Assembly (NCBI RefSeq): GCF_000378245.1
Contig: NZ_KB899510.1
Span: 1-64,000 of the forward strand
Direction of reading: 5' to 3'
Source: Aromatoleum toluclasticum ATCC 700605
GTDB taxonomy: Bacteria > Pseudomonadota > Gammaproteobacteria > Burkholderiales > Rhodocyclaceae
Length of the DNA stretch: 64,000 nucleotides
This document shows, piece by piece, positions 27,074-36,250 of the stretch. The notes below the pieces were generated by a model. That model was not told where the DNA came from, did no database searches, and saw only the letters and a list, made by a program, of their open reading frames with translations. Each line of letters opens with the position of its first letter. Positions within the stretch are counted from its first letter, which is position 1. The position numbers and the translations under genes were made by a program.

Positions 27074-29143
27074 ATGGCAATGGCCCAGTTCGACGCCCTT
27101 TTCCAGCCGATCCAGATCGGCAAGCTGACGATCCGCAACCGCATCGTCAGCACCGCGCACGCCGAGGTCTATGCGACCGACGGCGGAATGACCACCGAGC
27201 GTTACGTGCAGTACTACGAGGAAAAGGCCAAGGGCGGCATCGGCCTGTGCATCTGCGGCGGCTCGTCGGTGGTTGCGATCGACAGCCCGCAGGGCTGGTG
27301 GAAGTCGGTGAATCTGTCCACGGACAAAATCATCCCGCACTTCCAGAACCTCGCCGACGCGATGCACAAGCACGGCGCGAAGATCATGATCCAGATCACG
27401 CACATGGGCCGGCGCTCGCGCTGGGATGGCGAGAACTGGCCGCACCTGGTGTCGCCGTCGGGCATCCGCGAGCCGGTGCACCGCGCGACCTGCAAGACCA
27501 TCGAGCCCGAGGAAATCGAGCGCATCATCGGTAACTACGCGCAGGCGGCACGCCGCGCGAAGGAGGGCGGGCTGGACGGGGTTGAGCTGTCGGCGGTGCA
27601 CCAGCACCTGATCGACCAGTTCTGGAGCCCGCGTGTGAACCAGCGCTCCGACGAGTGGGGCGGTTCCTTCGAGAACCGCATGCGTTTCGGCATGGAGGTG
27701 CTGAAGGCCGTGCGCGCCGAAGTCGGCCGCGATTTCGTCGTCGGCATGCGCATCTGCGGCGACGAGTTCCACCCGGACGGCCTCACGCACGAGGACATGA
27801 AGCAGATCGCGAAGTATTACAGCGATACCGGACTGCTGGACTTCATCGGCGTCGTCGGTTCGGGCTGTGATACGCACAACACGCTGGCGAACGTGATCCC
27901 GAACATGAGCTATCCGCCGGAGCCCTTCCTGCATCTGGCGGCCGGGATCAAGGAAGTGGTGTCGGTGCCGGTGATCCATGCGCAGAACATCAAGGATCCC
28001 AACCAGGCGCAGCGCATCCTGGAAGGCGGCTATGTCGACCTCGTGGGCATGACGCGCGCGCATATCGCCGATCCGCACTTCGTCAACAAGATCAAGATGG
28101 GCAAGGTCGACCAGATCCGCCAGTGCGTCGGCGCGAACTACTGCATCGACCGCCAATACCAAGGCCTGGACGTGCTGTGCATCCAGAACGCCGCGACCTC
28201 GCGCGAGCATCAGGGGCTGCCGCACATCATCGAGAAATCGACCGGCCCGAAGCGCAAGGTCGTCGTCGTCGGCGGCGGGCCGGCCGGCATGGAGGCGGCG
28301 CGCGTCGCGGCCGAACGTGGTCACGACGTGACGCTGTTCGAGAAGAAGGACGCGCTGGGCGGCCAGATCTCGATCGCCGCGCGGGCGCCGCAGCGCGACC
28401 AGATGGCGGGCATCACGCGCTGGTACCAGCTCGAGCTCGCGCGCCTGAAGATCGACCTGCGCCTCGGTGTCGGGGCCGACGCGGCGACGATCCGCGACCT
28501 CAGGCCCGACGTCGTCGTGCTCGCGGTCGGTGCTCATCCCTTCCTCGAACAGAACCCGCACTGGGGCGCCGCCGAAGGGTTGGTCGTGAGCAGCTGGGAC
28601 GTCCTCGAAGGCCGGGTCGCGCCGGGCAAGAACGTGCTGGTCTACGACACGATCTGCGAGTTCTCCGGTATGTCGGTCGCCGATTACCTCGCCGACAAGG
28701 GCGCCAAGGTCGAGATCGTCACCGACGACATCAAGCCGGGTGTCGCAATCGGCGGCACGACCTTCCCGACCTACTACCGCAGCATGTACCCCAAGGAAGT
28801 GATCATGACCGGGGACCTGATGCTGGAGAAGGTGTATCGCGAGGGCGACAAGCTGGTCGCGGTGCTGGAAAACGAATACACCGGTGCGAAGGAAGAGCGC
28901 GTCGTCGACCAGATCGTGGTCGAGAACGGCGTGCGGCCGGACGAGGCGCTGTACTACGAGTTGAAGCCCGGTTCGCGCAACAAGGGCCAGGTGAACATCG
29001 AGGAGCTCTTCGCGATGCAGCCGCAGACTTGCCTCGCCGAAAAGGGCGACGGCTACCTGCTGTTCCGCATCGGCGACTGCGTGTCCCAGCGCAACACTCA
29101 CGCGGCGATCCTCGATGCGCTGCGGCTGTGCAAGGACTTCTGA
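27074..29143 (+). CDS. dgcA: Dimethylglycine demethylase subunit DgcA
   Basis: 689 residues of the old-yellow-enzyme/2,4-dienoyl-CoA-reductase type. The N-terminal TIM barrel with FMN covers about residues 1-345 (LTIRNRIVSTAHAEVYATDG). Four-cysteine [4Fe-4S] ligands begin at QC351VGANYC357 and continue in DVLCIQNA. The Rossmann FAD/NAD domain begins near residue 394 (VVVVGGGPAGMEAARVA). DgcA with DgcB converts dimethylglycine to sarcosine and passes electrons on through the adjacent Etf proteins. The length and neighbours (dipeptidase, DUF5943, dgcB, etfAB) match the Pseudomonas cluster. The start is two codons ahead of an alternative ATG; GACAGGAG precedes it. Confidence 0.93.
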   Translation: MAMAQFDALFQPIQIGKLTIRNRIVSTAHAEVYATDGGMTTERYVQYYEEKAKGGIGLCICGGSSVVAIDSPQGWWKSVNLSTDKIIPHFQNLADAMHKHGAKIMIQITHMGRRSRWDGENWPHLVSPSGIREPVHRATCKTIEPEEIERIIGNYAQAARRAKEGGLDGVELSAVHQHLIDQFWSPRVNQRSDEWGGSFENRMRFGMEVLKAVRAEVGRDFVVGMRICGDEFHPDGLTHEDMKQIAKYYSDTGLLDFIGVVGSGCDTHNTLANVIPNMSYPPEPFLHLAAGIKEVVSVPVIHAQNIKDPNQAQRILEGGYVDLVGMTRAHIADPHFVNKIKMGKVDQIRQCVGANYCIDRQYQGLDVLCIQNAATSREHQGLPHIIEKSTGPKRKVVVVGGGPAGMEAARVAAERGHDVTLFEKKDALGGQISIAARAPQRDQMAGITRWYQLELARLKIDLRLGVGADAATIRDLRPDVVVLAVGAHPFLEQNPHWGAAEGLVVSSWDVLEGRVAPGKNVLVYDTICEFSGMSVADYLADKGAKVEIVTDDIKPGVAIGGTTFPTYYRSMYPKEVIMTGDLMLEKVYREGDKLVAVLENEYTGAKEERVVDQIVVENGVRPDEALYYELKPGSRNKGQVNIEELFAMQPQTCLAEKGDGYLLFRIGDCVSQRNTHAAILDALRLCKDF

Positions 29144-29185
29144 GTACGCGGAGGTCCGGGGGCCGATGCGAGGAATTAGCCGGTC

Positions 29186-29223
29186 GTAGGGCGGAAGGCG
29201 CGCTTCGCGCTTTTCCGCCCTAC
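29186..29223. repeat. REP-like palindrome between dgcA and dgcB
   Basis: GTAGGGCGGAA (29186-29196) and TTCCGCCCTAC (29213-29223) are exact complements, with an inner GCGCTTCGCGC that extends the hairpin. This GTAGGGCGGA...CCGCCCTAC form is common as a dispersed intergenic palindrome. It falls in the only sizeable gap (124 bases) of the dgc operon and may stabilise the upstream message. Confidence 0.65.
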
Positions 29224-29267
29224 CCGATGTGCGTTCCGTATCCGCCCCTGCATCCTAGGAGAGACGA

Positions 29268-31247
29268 ATGCTTGACGTAGTACTCCCCATATTGATCTTC
29301 GCCTCGCTGGCGCTCGCCCTGCTGGGCGCCGTGCGGCGCATCCGCCTGTGGCGCCAGGGGCGCCCCTCGCCGGTCTCCGTGCTCGGCGGGCTGGCCGCGA
29401 TGCCGCGCCGCTACCTGGTGGACCTCCACGACGTCGTCGCGCGCGACAAGGTGTTCGCGAACACGCACGTCGCGACCGGCGGCGGTTTCGTCGCGGCGGC
29501 GGTGCTGCTGATCCTGGTGCACGGCTTCCAGCTCGAGAGCCGCCTGCTCGCCTGGGCGCTGCTCGCGGCGACGGTCGTCATGTTCGCGGGCGCGCTGCGC
29601 GTCGCGGCACGGCGCAGGAATCCCCCGAAGCGCCTTTCGCGCGGCCCGTGGATGCGCCTGCCGAAGAGCCTCCTCGCGTTCGCGAGCGGCGTGTTCCTGG
29701 TGACGCTGCCGACCGCCGGCGTCCTGCCTGCTGGATTCGGCGGCTGGGCGCTGGCCGCGGTGCTGACGCTCGCCGTCGCGTGGGGCGTCAGTGAGATGTT
29801 CCTCGGCATGACCTGGGGCGGGCCGATGAAGCACGCCTTCGCCGGTGCGCTGCACCTGGCTTTCCATCGCCGTCCCGAACGCTTCGGCGGGGGCCGCTCG
29901 ACCGGCCTCAAGCCGATCGACCTCAAGGACCCCGCCGCGCCCCTGGGCGTCGGCAAGCCCGCCGACTTCGCGTGGAACCAGCTGCTGGGCTTCGACGCCT
30001 GCGTGCAGTGCGGTCGCTGCGAGGCGATGTGCCCGGCCTTCGCCGCAGGTCAGCCGCTGAACCCGAAGAAGCTGATCCAGGACATGGTCGTCGGCATGGC
30101 CGGCGGCACCGATGCGGCCTATGCTGGTTCGCCCTATCCGGGAAAGCCGGTCGGCGAGCACGGCGGCGATGCGCACAGCCCGATCGTGCTGCGAGACGTA
30201 CGTGAAGGCCGCGCGCTGGTGGACGCGGAGACGCTGTGGTCCTGCACGACCTGCCGCGCCTGTGTCGAGGAATGCCCGATGATGATCGAGCACGTCGACG
30301 CGATCGTCGACATGCGGCGTTACCTGACCATGGAGCACGGCAATACGCCGAACAAGGGCAGGGAGGTGCTCGAGAATCTCGCGACTACCGACAACCCGGG
30401 CGGCTTCGATCCGGCCTCGCGCATGAACTGGGCGGCGGACCTGGATCTGCCGCTGATGGCCGGGCGCGGCACGGCCGACGTGCTGCTGTGGATGGGCGAT
30501 GGTGCCTTCGACATGCGCAACCAGCGCACGCTGCGGGCGCTGGTCAAGGTGCTGCGTGCGGCGCGGGTGGATTTCGCGGTGCTCGGCAACGAGGAACTCG
30601 ACAGCGGCGACGTCGCGCGCCGGCTCGGCGACGAAGCGAGCTTCCAGGCGCTCGCGCTGCGCAACGCCGCGACCCTCGCCAAGTACCGCTTCCGCGAGAT
30701 CGTGACCTGCGACCCGCACAGTTTCCACGTGCTGAAGAACGAATACCCGGCCTTCGGCGCGAGCTATACGGTGACCCACCACAGCACCTTCATCTCCACG
30801 CTGATGGAGAAGGGGCGGCTCGCGCTGGGCGAGTGGGCAGGCGGCAGTGTGACCTACCACGACCCGTGCTATCTCGGCCGCTACAACGGTGAATACGAAG
30901 CGCCGCGCAAGGCGCTGAAGGGCATCGGCATCAAGGTCGTGGAGATGGAGCGCTCCGGCTTCCGTTCGCGCTGCTGCGGCGGCGGCGGCGGCGCCCCGAT
31001 CACCGACATCCCCGGCAAGCGGCGCATCCCCGACATGCGCATGGAGGAAATCAACTCGACCAAGGCCGATATCGTGGCGGTCGGATGTCCGCAATGCACG
31101 GCGATGCTCGAAGGCGTCGTCGGGCCGCGCGCCGAAGTGCTCGATATCGCCGAACTCGTCGCGGCGCAGCTCGTCGCGACACCCGCGCCGGCACCGCGCG
31201 CCGGCAAGACGGCTGTAGCCGAAGGCGCAGTGGAGGTGGTGGCATGA
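29268..31247 (+). CDS. dgcB: Dimethylglycine demethylase subunit DgcB (Fe-S oxidoreductase)
   Basis: 659 residues. Three to four hydrophobic segments occupy the N-terminal about 200 residues, placing it in the inner membrane. Two [4Fe-4S] motifs follow: CVQCGRCEAMCP near residue 245 and CTTCRACVEECP near 325. Two heterodisulfide-reductase-type cysteine domains close the protein: HDPCYLGRYN near 533, CCGGGGG near 568, and VGCPQCTAML. This suits transfer of electrons from DgcA/Etf to the quinone pool. ATG 29268 follows AGGAGAG. The stop overlaps etfA as ATGA. Confidence 0.92.
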   Translation: MLDVVLPILIFASLALALLGAVRRIRLWRQGRPSPVSVLGGLAAMPRRYLVDLHDVVARDKVFANTHVATGGGFVAAAVLLILVHGFQLESRLLAWALLAATVVMFAGALRVAARRRNPPKRLSRGPWMRLPKSLLAFASGVFLVTLPTAGVLPAGFGGWALAAVLTLAVAWGVSEMFLGMTWGGPMKHAFAGALHLAFHRRPERFGGGRSTGLKPIDLKDPAAPLGVGKPADFAWNQLLGFDACVQCGRCEAMCPAFAAGQPLNPKKLIQDMVVGMAGGTDAAYAGSPYPGKPVGEHGGDAHSPIVLRDVREGRALVDAETLWSCTTCRACVEECPMMIEHVDAIVDMRRYLTMEHGNTPNKGREVLENLATTDNPGGFDPASRMNWAADLDLPLMAGRGTADVLLWMGDGAFDMRNQRTLRALVKVLRAARVDFAVLGNEELDSGDVARRLGDEASFQALALRNAATLAKYRFREIVTCDPHSFHVLKNEYPAFGASYTVTHHSTFISTLMEKGRLALGEWAGGSVTYHDPCYLGRYNGEYEAPRKALKGIGIKVVEMERSGFRSRCCGGGGGAPITDIPGKRRIPDMRMEEINSTKADIVAVGCPQCTAMLEGVVGPRAEVLDIAELVAAQLVATPAPAPRAGKTAVAEGAVEVVA

Positions 31248-32494
31248 GTGAAATCGTCAGACGCGATCCGCGCACCGAGTGGATCGCCCGCAACCGCCTG
31301 CATCCCGAGCACGACGCCGTGCTCGCGCAGCTCCACGGCGGTGCGCCCGCCGCGCAGTGGATGGGGCCGAACGGCATCATCCGGCGCAATCCGCACGCGG
31401 TCGGCTTCATCGGCCCGAACGGCATCCGCCGCATCGACCGCAGCGGCGCGCAGACGGCGAATGCCGCGGGCGCGTCCAGACGCGATACGGCTGCGGCGCC
31501 AGCGCGGCGTCGCGTGCAGATCGACATCCCGGCGTTCATCATCGCAGTGGTTGCGGACATGCCCGGCGGCCGCCTGTCGGCGCACGACCGCGACCTGCTC
31601 GGCCTCGCGCGTCAGCTCGCCGACGGCGCGGTGCAGGGCGCCGTGCTGCTGGTGAGTTTCGGGGAGTCCCGCGACGAGGGGCTGGCCGAAGCCGGTGTGG
31701 ACCGCGTCGTGAATTTCTCCGGCGAGGCATTCGACGGATACGCGCCCGAGCAACGCCTGACCGCGTTGGGCGGCATCGAACGGCAGCACGAGCCGCGTCA
31801 CTGGCTGTTCCCCGATTCGCCGCTGGGCGGCGCGGAGCTGGGCCGGCGTTTCGCGGCACGGCAGGGCGAGCGGCCGGCGACGCAGGTGTGGCAGATCGCC
31901 GATGGGCAATGCACGGGGCGTGGAGCGGCCGGCACGATCGACGTCACGCGCGGCCTGCGGCGCATCGTGCTCGCGTTGCCCGAATGTGCCGAGCCGGTCA
32001 GCGACACGGTCCATGCGGCCGAAGCGGTTGCGCCGCCCGCGGCCCTGCCGCAGGCGCTGCGCCGTATCGAGGACCTTGGCGCGGTGGCGGTCGATCCGGC
32101 GGGTGTCGCGCTCGCGGAAGCCGAGTTCATCCTGTCCGCGGGCAACGGCATCCGCGACTGGGACGGTTTCCATCGTACGGCGCGCGTGCTCGGGGCGACC
32201 GAAGGGGCGTCGCGCGTCGCGGTGGACAACGGCTTCATGCCGCGTCACCGCCAGGTCGGTGCGACCGGAACATGGGTGACCGCAAGGGTGTACCTGGCCG
32301 TCGGCATTTCGGGCGCGATCCAGCATCTGCAGGGCATCCAGCAGTGCGACAAGGTCATCGCGATCAACACGGATCCGGGCTGCGACATGGTCAAGCGCGC
32401 GGACCTGTCCGTCATCGCGGATTCGAGCGAGGTGCTCGCGGCACTGGTGGAGTTGGTCGAGGGCGTTCGCAGGGAGCAGCGCAATGCAGCGTGA
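31244..32494 (+). CDS. etfA: Electron transfer flavoprotein alpha subunit of the dgc system
   Basis: 416 residues, longer than the usual about 310. The C-terminal half has the Etf-alpha FAD signatures: LGATEGASRVAVDNGFMPR, QVGATGTWVTARVYLAVGIS, AIQHLQGIQQCDKVIAINTD. The extra N-terminal about 100 residues contain two copies of a GPNGI(I/R)R motif at residues 41-47 and 57-63. Long alpha subunits of this kind occur next to dgcB in Pseudomonas (PA5400 type). It presumably accepts electrons from DgcA or DgcB. It is coupled to dgcB by ATGA and overlaps etfB by 11 bases. Confidence 0.9.
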   Translation: MSEIVRRDPRTEWIARNRLHPEHDAVLAQLHGGAPAAQWMGPNGIIRRNPHAVGFIGPNGIRRIDRSGAQTANAAGASRRDTAAAPARRRVQIDIPAFIIAVVADMPGGRLSAHDRDLLGLARQLADGAVQGAVLLVSFGESRDEGLAEAGVDRVVNFSGEAFDGYAPEQRLTALGGIERQHEPRHWLFPDSPLGGAELGRRFAARQGERPATQVWQIADGQCTGRGAAGTIDVTRGLRRIVLALPECAEPVSDTVHAAEAVAPPAALPQALRRIEDLGAVAVDPAGVALAEAEFILSAGNGIRDWDGFHRTARVLGATEGASRVAVDNGFMPRHRQVGATGTWVTARVYLAVGISGAIQHLQGIQQCDKVIAINTDPGCDMVKRADLSVIADSSEVLAALVELVEGVRREQRNAA

Positions 32495-33299
32495 CGGCAA
32501 GGAAAAAGTGGGTGCTGAGGGCCTGAAGGTCGCGGCCCTGGTTTCGGTGGGGCGCCACCCGGTGACGGGACGGTCCCGGCGGGCGGAATACGATGCGCGG
32601 GCCGTCGAGATCGGCCTGTCGCTGGTGCGGTCCGGGGACTTGTCCCTGGTGCACGCCGGCGAGTGTTCGCCCGAGACGGAAGGCGCGCTTCGGGCTTACC
32701 TGGGCATGGGCATCGATGCCATCGACGTCCTGCAGCAGCCGGCGGGGTCGGACATCGTGCCGGCGCTCGAAGCCTGGTTGCGCGCCGCGGGACCTCGCGT
32801 CGTGCTCTGCGGTGCGCGGGGCGAAACGGGCGAGGGCTCGGGGCTGGTGCCTTTCCTGCTCGCAGAGCGCCTGGGCTGGTCTCTGGTGTCCGGGCTCGCC
32901 GAAGTCGAATCGGTCGAGCGCGACACGATGACGGTGCTGCAGGCCTTGCCGCGCGGTCAGCGTCGCCGGCTCAAGGTGCGCCTGCCCGCGGTCGTCACCA
33001 TCGACGCCGCCGCGCAGCCTGCACGGCAGAGCGCCTTCGGCCCGGCGCGACGCGGCGAGTTGTGCCCGCTTGCTGCCGAAGTGACGCCGGATGCGGCGGC
33101 GCGGGAATGGACGACCGCGCCGGCACGCAAACGTCCCAAGCGCCTCAAGATCGTCAAGGCGAGCTCCGCGCGAGACCGTTTCAAGGCCGCCGCGGCGAAG
33201 GCGGAAGGCAGCGGCGGGCAGGTGCTCACCGGGATTTCCGCGCAACAGGGGGCTGAGGCTATCCTCAAGCTCCTGCGCGAGGAAGGGGTCTTGCGATGA
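32484..33299 (+). CDS. etfB: Electron transfer flavoprotein beta subunit of the dgc system
   Basis: 271 residues of the Etf-beta/FixA type: VAALVSVGRHPVTGRSRRAE at the N-terminus, CGARGETGEGSGLVPFLLAE for the nucleotide-binding loop, and LPAVVTIDAAAQPARQ. The central sequence is more diverged from housekeeping EtfB than usual, as in the specialised dgc-linked form. It forms a heterodimer with the etfA product, with which it overlaps by 11 bases. Cytoplasmic. Confidence 0.9.
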   Translation: MQRDGKEKVGAEGLKVAALVSVGRHPVTGRSRRAEYDARAVEIGLSLVRSGDLSLVHAGECSPETEGALRAYLGMGIDAIDVLQQPAGSDIVPALEAWLRAAGPRVVLCGARGETGEGSGLVPFLLAERLGWSLVSGLAEVESVERDTMTVLQALPRGQRRRLKVRLPAVVTIDAAAQPARQSAFGPARRGELCPLAAEVTPDAAAREWTTAPARKRPKRLKIVKASSARDRFKAAAAKAEGSGGQVLTGISAQQGAEAILKLLREEGVLR

Positions 33300-33402
33300 G
33301 CGCCGGACTGGCTGGACGCCCCGAGGAGGACCTGTCGACGCATGGAGTGGGGAAGGGGCTTCCGGCGACGGCGCTCCTGGATCCTTGCGGGAGGACGATC
33401 CG

Positions 33403-33624
33403 ATGATGTTTGCCGACCTCGTCGACGTCGATGACTTCCGTCAGCGCCTGGGCGAACTGGGGATCGATCTGCCCGTGGGAGGCTCCCCCGACGACTGGGC
33501 CGGGCTCGTGCGCGCAGCCCAGCCCGTCGACGGCCTGCCGGAGCTGATCGGAATCTTGTGCGCCGAAGGCGTCACGCTGCAGCCCGAGGTGCGCCAGACC
33601 GTCGACATCATCCTCATGCCCTGA
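33403..33624 (+). CDS. Small acidic protein at the end of the dgc operon
   Basis: 73 residues from ATG 33403, with GGGAGGACG upstream. It is acidic and leucine-rich (FADLVDVDDFRQRLGELGID; VDGLPELIGILCAEGVTLQ) with one cysteine and no membrane segment. No family is recognised. It starts about 100 bases after etfB in the same direction, so it is probably co-transcribed. Codon use matches its neighbours, which favours a real gene. Confidence 0.6.
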   Translation: MMFADLVDVDDFRQRLGELGIDLPVGGSPDDWAGLVRAAQPVDGLPELIGILCAEGVTLQPEVRQTVDIILMP

Positions 33625-34046
33625 GGCTCGCGAAGAAACCGGTCATCACTCCGGGTCGCCAGGCTCGGGGCGAACGGTCGTAGCGGCCGGTCAGGGGGCT
33701 CGAAAACGGGCAAGTTCCGGCCTCCCGGCGCCGCATTTCGGGGCGCCGAATGCACCATGAAAATGCGCTGAAAATCCTTTGCGCCGACAGCACTTTGATT
33801 TGACGCAAATAGGGTGGATGGAGGTCGTAACGGAGTATCTTGCCTAATCAGGAGACCCCTAGACTGGCCTCGCCTACCCGCTGCGAAGTGCTCGTGCCGC
33901 AACGCTTGCTTCACCGAAGGCGCGAATCCCCGAAGCCGCTGGTCGGCTGTTGCACTGCAGGACAGAAGCTCTCGACTCGCATTCACAGAGACTCACCCAC
34001 ATACGGGCCGCCGCATAGAGCCCGACACAGCAGACTGGAGGAGCAG
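33625..34046. other. Intergenic region before the betaine ABC transporter
   Basis: 422 bases. A short inverted repeat (CGGCGCC 33726-33732 with GGCGCCG 33742-33748) could mark the end of the dgc operon but lacks a T-run. The AT-richer stretch about 33755-33850 is the likely promoter area. No gene recognised. Confidence 0.45.
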
Positions 34047-34937
34047 ATGTTTTCAAGACTGAGGCAAGCATTCAAGCAGGCAATCGGGGCAGCGATGATC
34101 GTATCGGCGGTGGCCGGAGCGACGGGCGCCCACGCCGCCGAGCAGAAGGCGATCAAGATCGGCTGGACGGCCTGGTCCGACGCCGAGGCGGTGACCAATA
34201 TCGCCAAGCAGCTGCTCGAACAGCGGCTCGGCTACAAGGTCGAGCTGGTGATGACCGACATCGGCCTGCAGTACCAGGGCGTCGCCAAGAAGCAGCTCGA
34301 CGTGATGCTGATGGCGTGGCTGCCGAACACGCACAAGGCCTACTGGGACAAGCTCAACGGCGAGCTGGTCGATCTCGGTATTCTGTATGACAACGCCAAG
34401 CTCGGCTGGGCCGTTCCCGACTACATCCCGGCCTCCGAGCTGTCGTCGATCGACGACCTGAAGAAGCCCGAAGTTGCGAAGAAGCTGAAGAGCCAGGTCC
34501 AGGGGATCGACCCCGGTGCCGGCCTGATGCGAGCCTCCGAGCAGACGCTCAAGGACTACGACCTCGCCGGCTACGACCTGCGCACCGGTTCCGACGCGGC
34601 GATGATCGTCGCCCTCGATCGCGCGATGAAGCACAAGGACTGGATCGTCGTCACGACCTGGAATCCGCACTGGATGTTCTCGAAGTACAAGGTGCGCTAT
34701 CTAGAGGATCCGAAGAAGTCCCTCGGCGGCGCGGAAGCGATCCACGCGATCGGCCGGAAGGGCTTCGACCAGGACTTCCCGAAAGCCGCGGCCTTCATCA
34801 AGAACTTCAAGATCCCGCTGTCTGACCTCGAAGGCATCATGGCGAAGGCGAAGGAATCGTCCTACGAGAAAGAGGCCGCAGCCTACATCGCGAGCCATCC
34901 GGAACTGGTTGCGAGCTGGTTGAAGGACGCCCAGTAA
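34047..34937 (+). CDS. proX: Glycine betaine ABC transporter substrate-binding protein (OpuAC/ProX type)
   Basis: 296 residues. ATG 34047 follows CTGGAGGAG and starts a signal peptide (AIGAAMIVSAVAGATGAHAA). The mature part is an OpuAC-type binding protein: KIGWTAWSDAEAVTNIAKQL, LMAWLPNTHKAYWDKL, GIDPGAGLMRASEQTL, VVTTWNPHWMFSKY. The aromatic residues in these segments are those that form the cage for trimethylammonium ligands in the family. Periplasmic or lipid-free. First of a three-gene uptake operon; a strong hairpin follows it. Confidence 0.93.
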   Translation: MFSRLRQAFKQAIGAAMIVSAVAGATGAHAAEQKAIKIGWTAWSDAEAVTNIAKQLLEQRLGYKVELVMTDIGLQYQGVAKKQLDVMLMAWLPNTHKAYWDKLNGELVDLGILYDNAKLGWAVPDYIPASELSSIDDLKKPEVAKKLKSQVQGIDPGAGLMRASEQTLKDYDLAGYDLRTGSDAAMIVALDRAMKHKDWIVVTTWNPHWMFSKYKVRYLEDPKKSLGGAEAIHAIGRKGFDQDFPKAAAFIKNFKIPLSDLEGIMAKAKESSYEKEAAAYIASHPELVASWLKDAQ

Positions 34938-34964
34938 GGGGGCGTATTTCGCGCAGACGCGAAA

Positions 34965-34993
34965 CCGGTGTCCGCAGCCGTCGCGGACACCGG
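34965..34993. repeat. Intercistronic hairpin after the binding-protein gene
   Basis: CCGGTGTCCGC (34965-34975) and GCGGACACCGG (34983-34993) form a perfect 11-base-pair stem with a 7-base loop and no T-run. Its place between binding-protein and ATPase genes suits mRNA stabilisation or partial termination that raises the level of the binding protein. Confidence 0.7.
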
Positions 34994-35038
34994 ACTCGAT
35001 TCACGGATGGAGCAGTACCGCTGGAGGCACCCGAGGCC

Positions 35039-36250
35039 ATGCAGGAAAAGATTGTCGTAAAGGATCTGTACAAGATCTTCGGACCCAAACCGGATCAGGC
35101 GATGCAGATGCTGCGTTCGGGCAAGGACAAGGATCAGATCGTCCGGGAAACCGGGATGGTGGTCGGTGTCCAGAAAGCGAACCTCCACATCAACGCCGGC
35201 GAGATCTTCGTCATCATGGGTTTGTCCGGGTCGGGCAAGTCCACGCTGATCCGCCTGCTCAACCGGCTGATCGAGCCCAGCTCCGGTCAGGTTCTGGTCG
35301 ACGGGCAGGATGTCGCGTCGATGGACCCGCGCGAGCTCATCAAGCTGCGCCGCCGCGACATGGCGATGGTCTTCCAGTCGTTCGCGCTGCTGCCGCACCT
35401 CACGGTGCTCGCGAACGCCGCCTTCGGGCTGGAGGTCTCCGGCGTGCCGCGCAAGGAGCGCGAAGCGCGGGCGATGAAGGTGCTCGAACAGGTGGGCCTG
35501 GGCGCGTACGCGAACCGCTATCCGCGCGAGCTGAGCGGCGGCATGCAGCAGCGCGCCGGACTCGCGCGCGCGTTGGCCGTCGATCCGTCGCTGATGCTGA
35601 TGGACGAGGCCTTTTCCGCGCTCGACCCCCTTAAACGCACCGAAATGCAGGACCTGTTGCTCGACCTGCAGCGCGAACAGCAGCGCACGATCATCTTCGT
35701 CTCCCACGACCTCGACGAGGCCTGCCGCATCGGCAACCGCATCGCCATCATGGAAGGCGGGCGCATCGTGCAGATCGGCACGCCCGACGAGATCATCCGC
35801 AACCCCGCCGACGAATACGTGCGGGCCTTCTTCAACGGGGTGGATGTGAACAAGTACCTGTCCGCCAAGGACATCGCCGACGCCGACGCCGTGCCGGTCT
35901 TCAAGGCGCACGGCGATTTCGCGAACGGCTTTCACGACGCGATCGAGCGGCTGCGTGCAGTGCGGCGCAATTACGGCTTCGTCGTGGATGGCGAGCGCAA
36001 GCTCGTCGGCACCGTGTCGATCGACTCGATGATCCGCTCGCTCGAATCCGGCTCCACCGAGCTCGCGCACGCGCTGCTGACGGACCTGCCGCCGGTCAAT
36101 GGCAACCTCAACCTGCGCGAACTCATCTGCCGCATCGTGAAGATGCCCTATCCGCTGCCCGTGATCGAGCCGCAAGGCCAATACATCGGCGCGGTCACGC
36201 AGACGATCCTGTTGAAGAAAATGGCGAAGGAAGAGCTCAGCCATGCGTGA
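35039..36250 (+). CDS. proV: Glycine betaine/proline ABC transporter ATP-binding protein
   Basis: 403 residues. ABC ATPase with Walker A GLSGSGKSTLIR, signature LSGGMQQRAGLARAL and Walker B SLMLMDEAFSAL followed by the switch histidine in VSHDLDEA. The C-terminal about 120 residues form a CBS pair (EYVRAFFNGVDVNKYL onward), the module that senses ionic strength or nucleotides in OpuA/ProV. The distinctive N-terminus (VKDLYKIFGPKPDQAMQML) is that of the ProV subfamily. The stop overlaps the permease start. Confidence 0.95.
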   Translation: MQEKIVVKDLYKIFGPKPDQAMQMLRSGKDKDQIVRETGMVVGVQKANLHINAGEIFVIMGLSGSGKSTLIRLLNRLIEPSSGQVLVDGQDVASMDPRELIKLRRRDMAMVFQSFALLPHLTVLANAAFGLEVSGVPRKEREARAMKVLEQVGLGAYANRYPRELSGGMQQRAGLARALAVDPSLMLMDEAFSALDPLKRTEMQDLLLDLQREQQRTIIFVSHDLDEACRIGNRIAIMEGGRIVQIGTPDEIIRNPADEYVRAFFNGVDVNKYLSAKDIADADAVPVFKAHGDFANGFHDAIERLRAVRRNYGFVVDGERKLVGTVSIDSMIRSLESGSTELAHALLTDLPPVNGNLNLRELICRIVKMPYPLPVIEPQGQYIGAVTQTILLKKMAKEELSHA

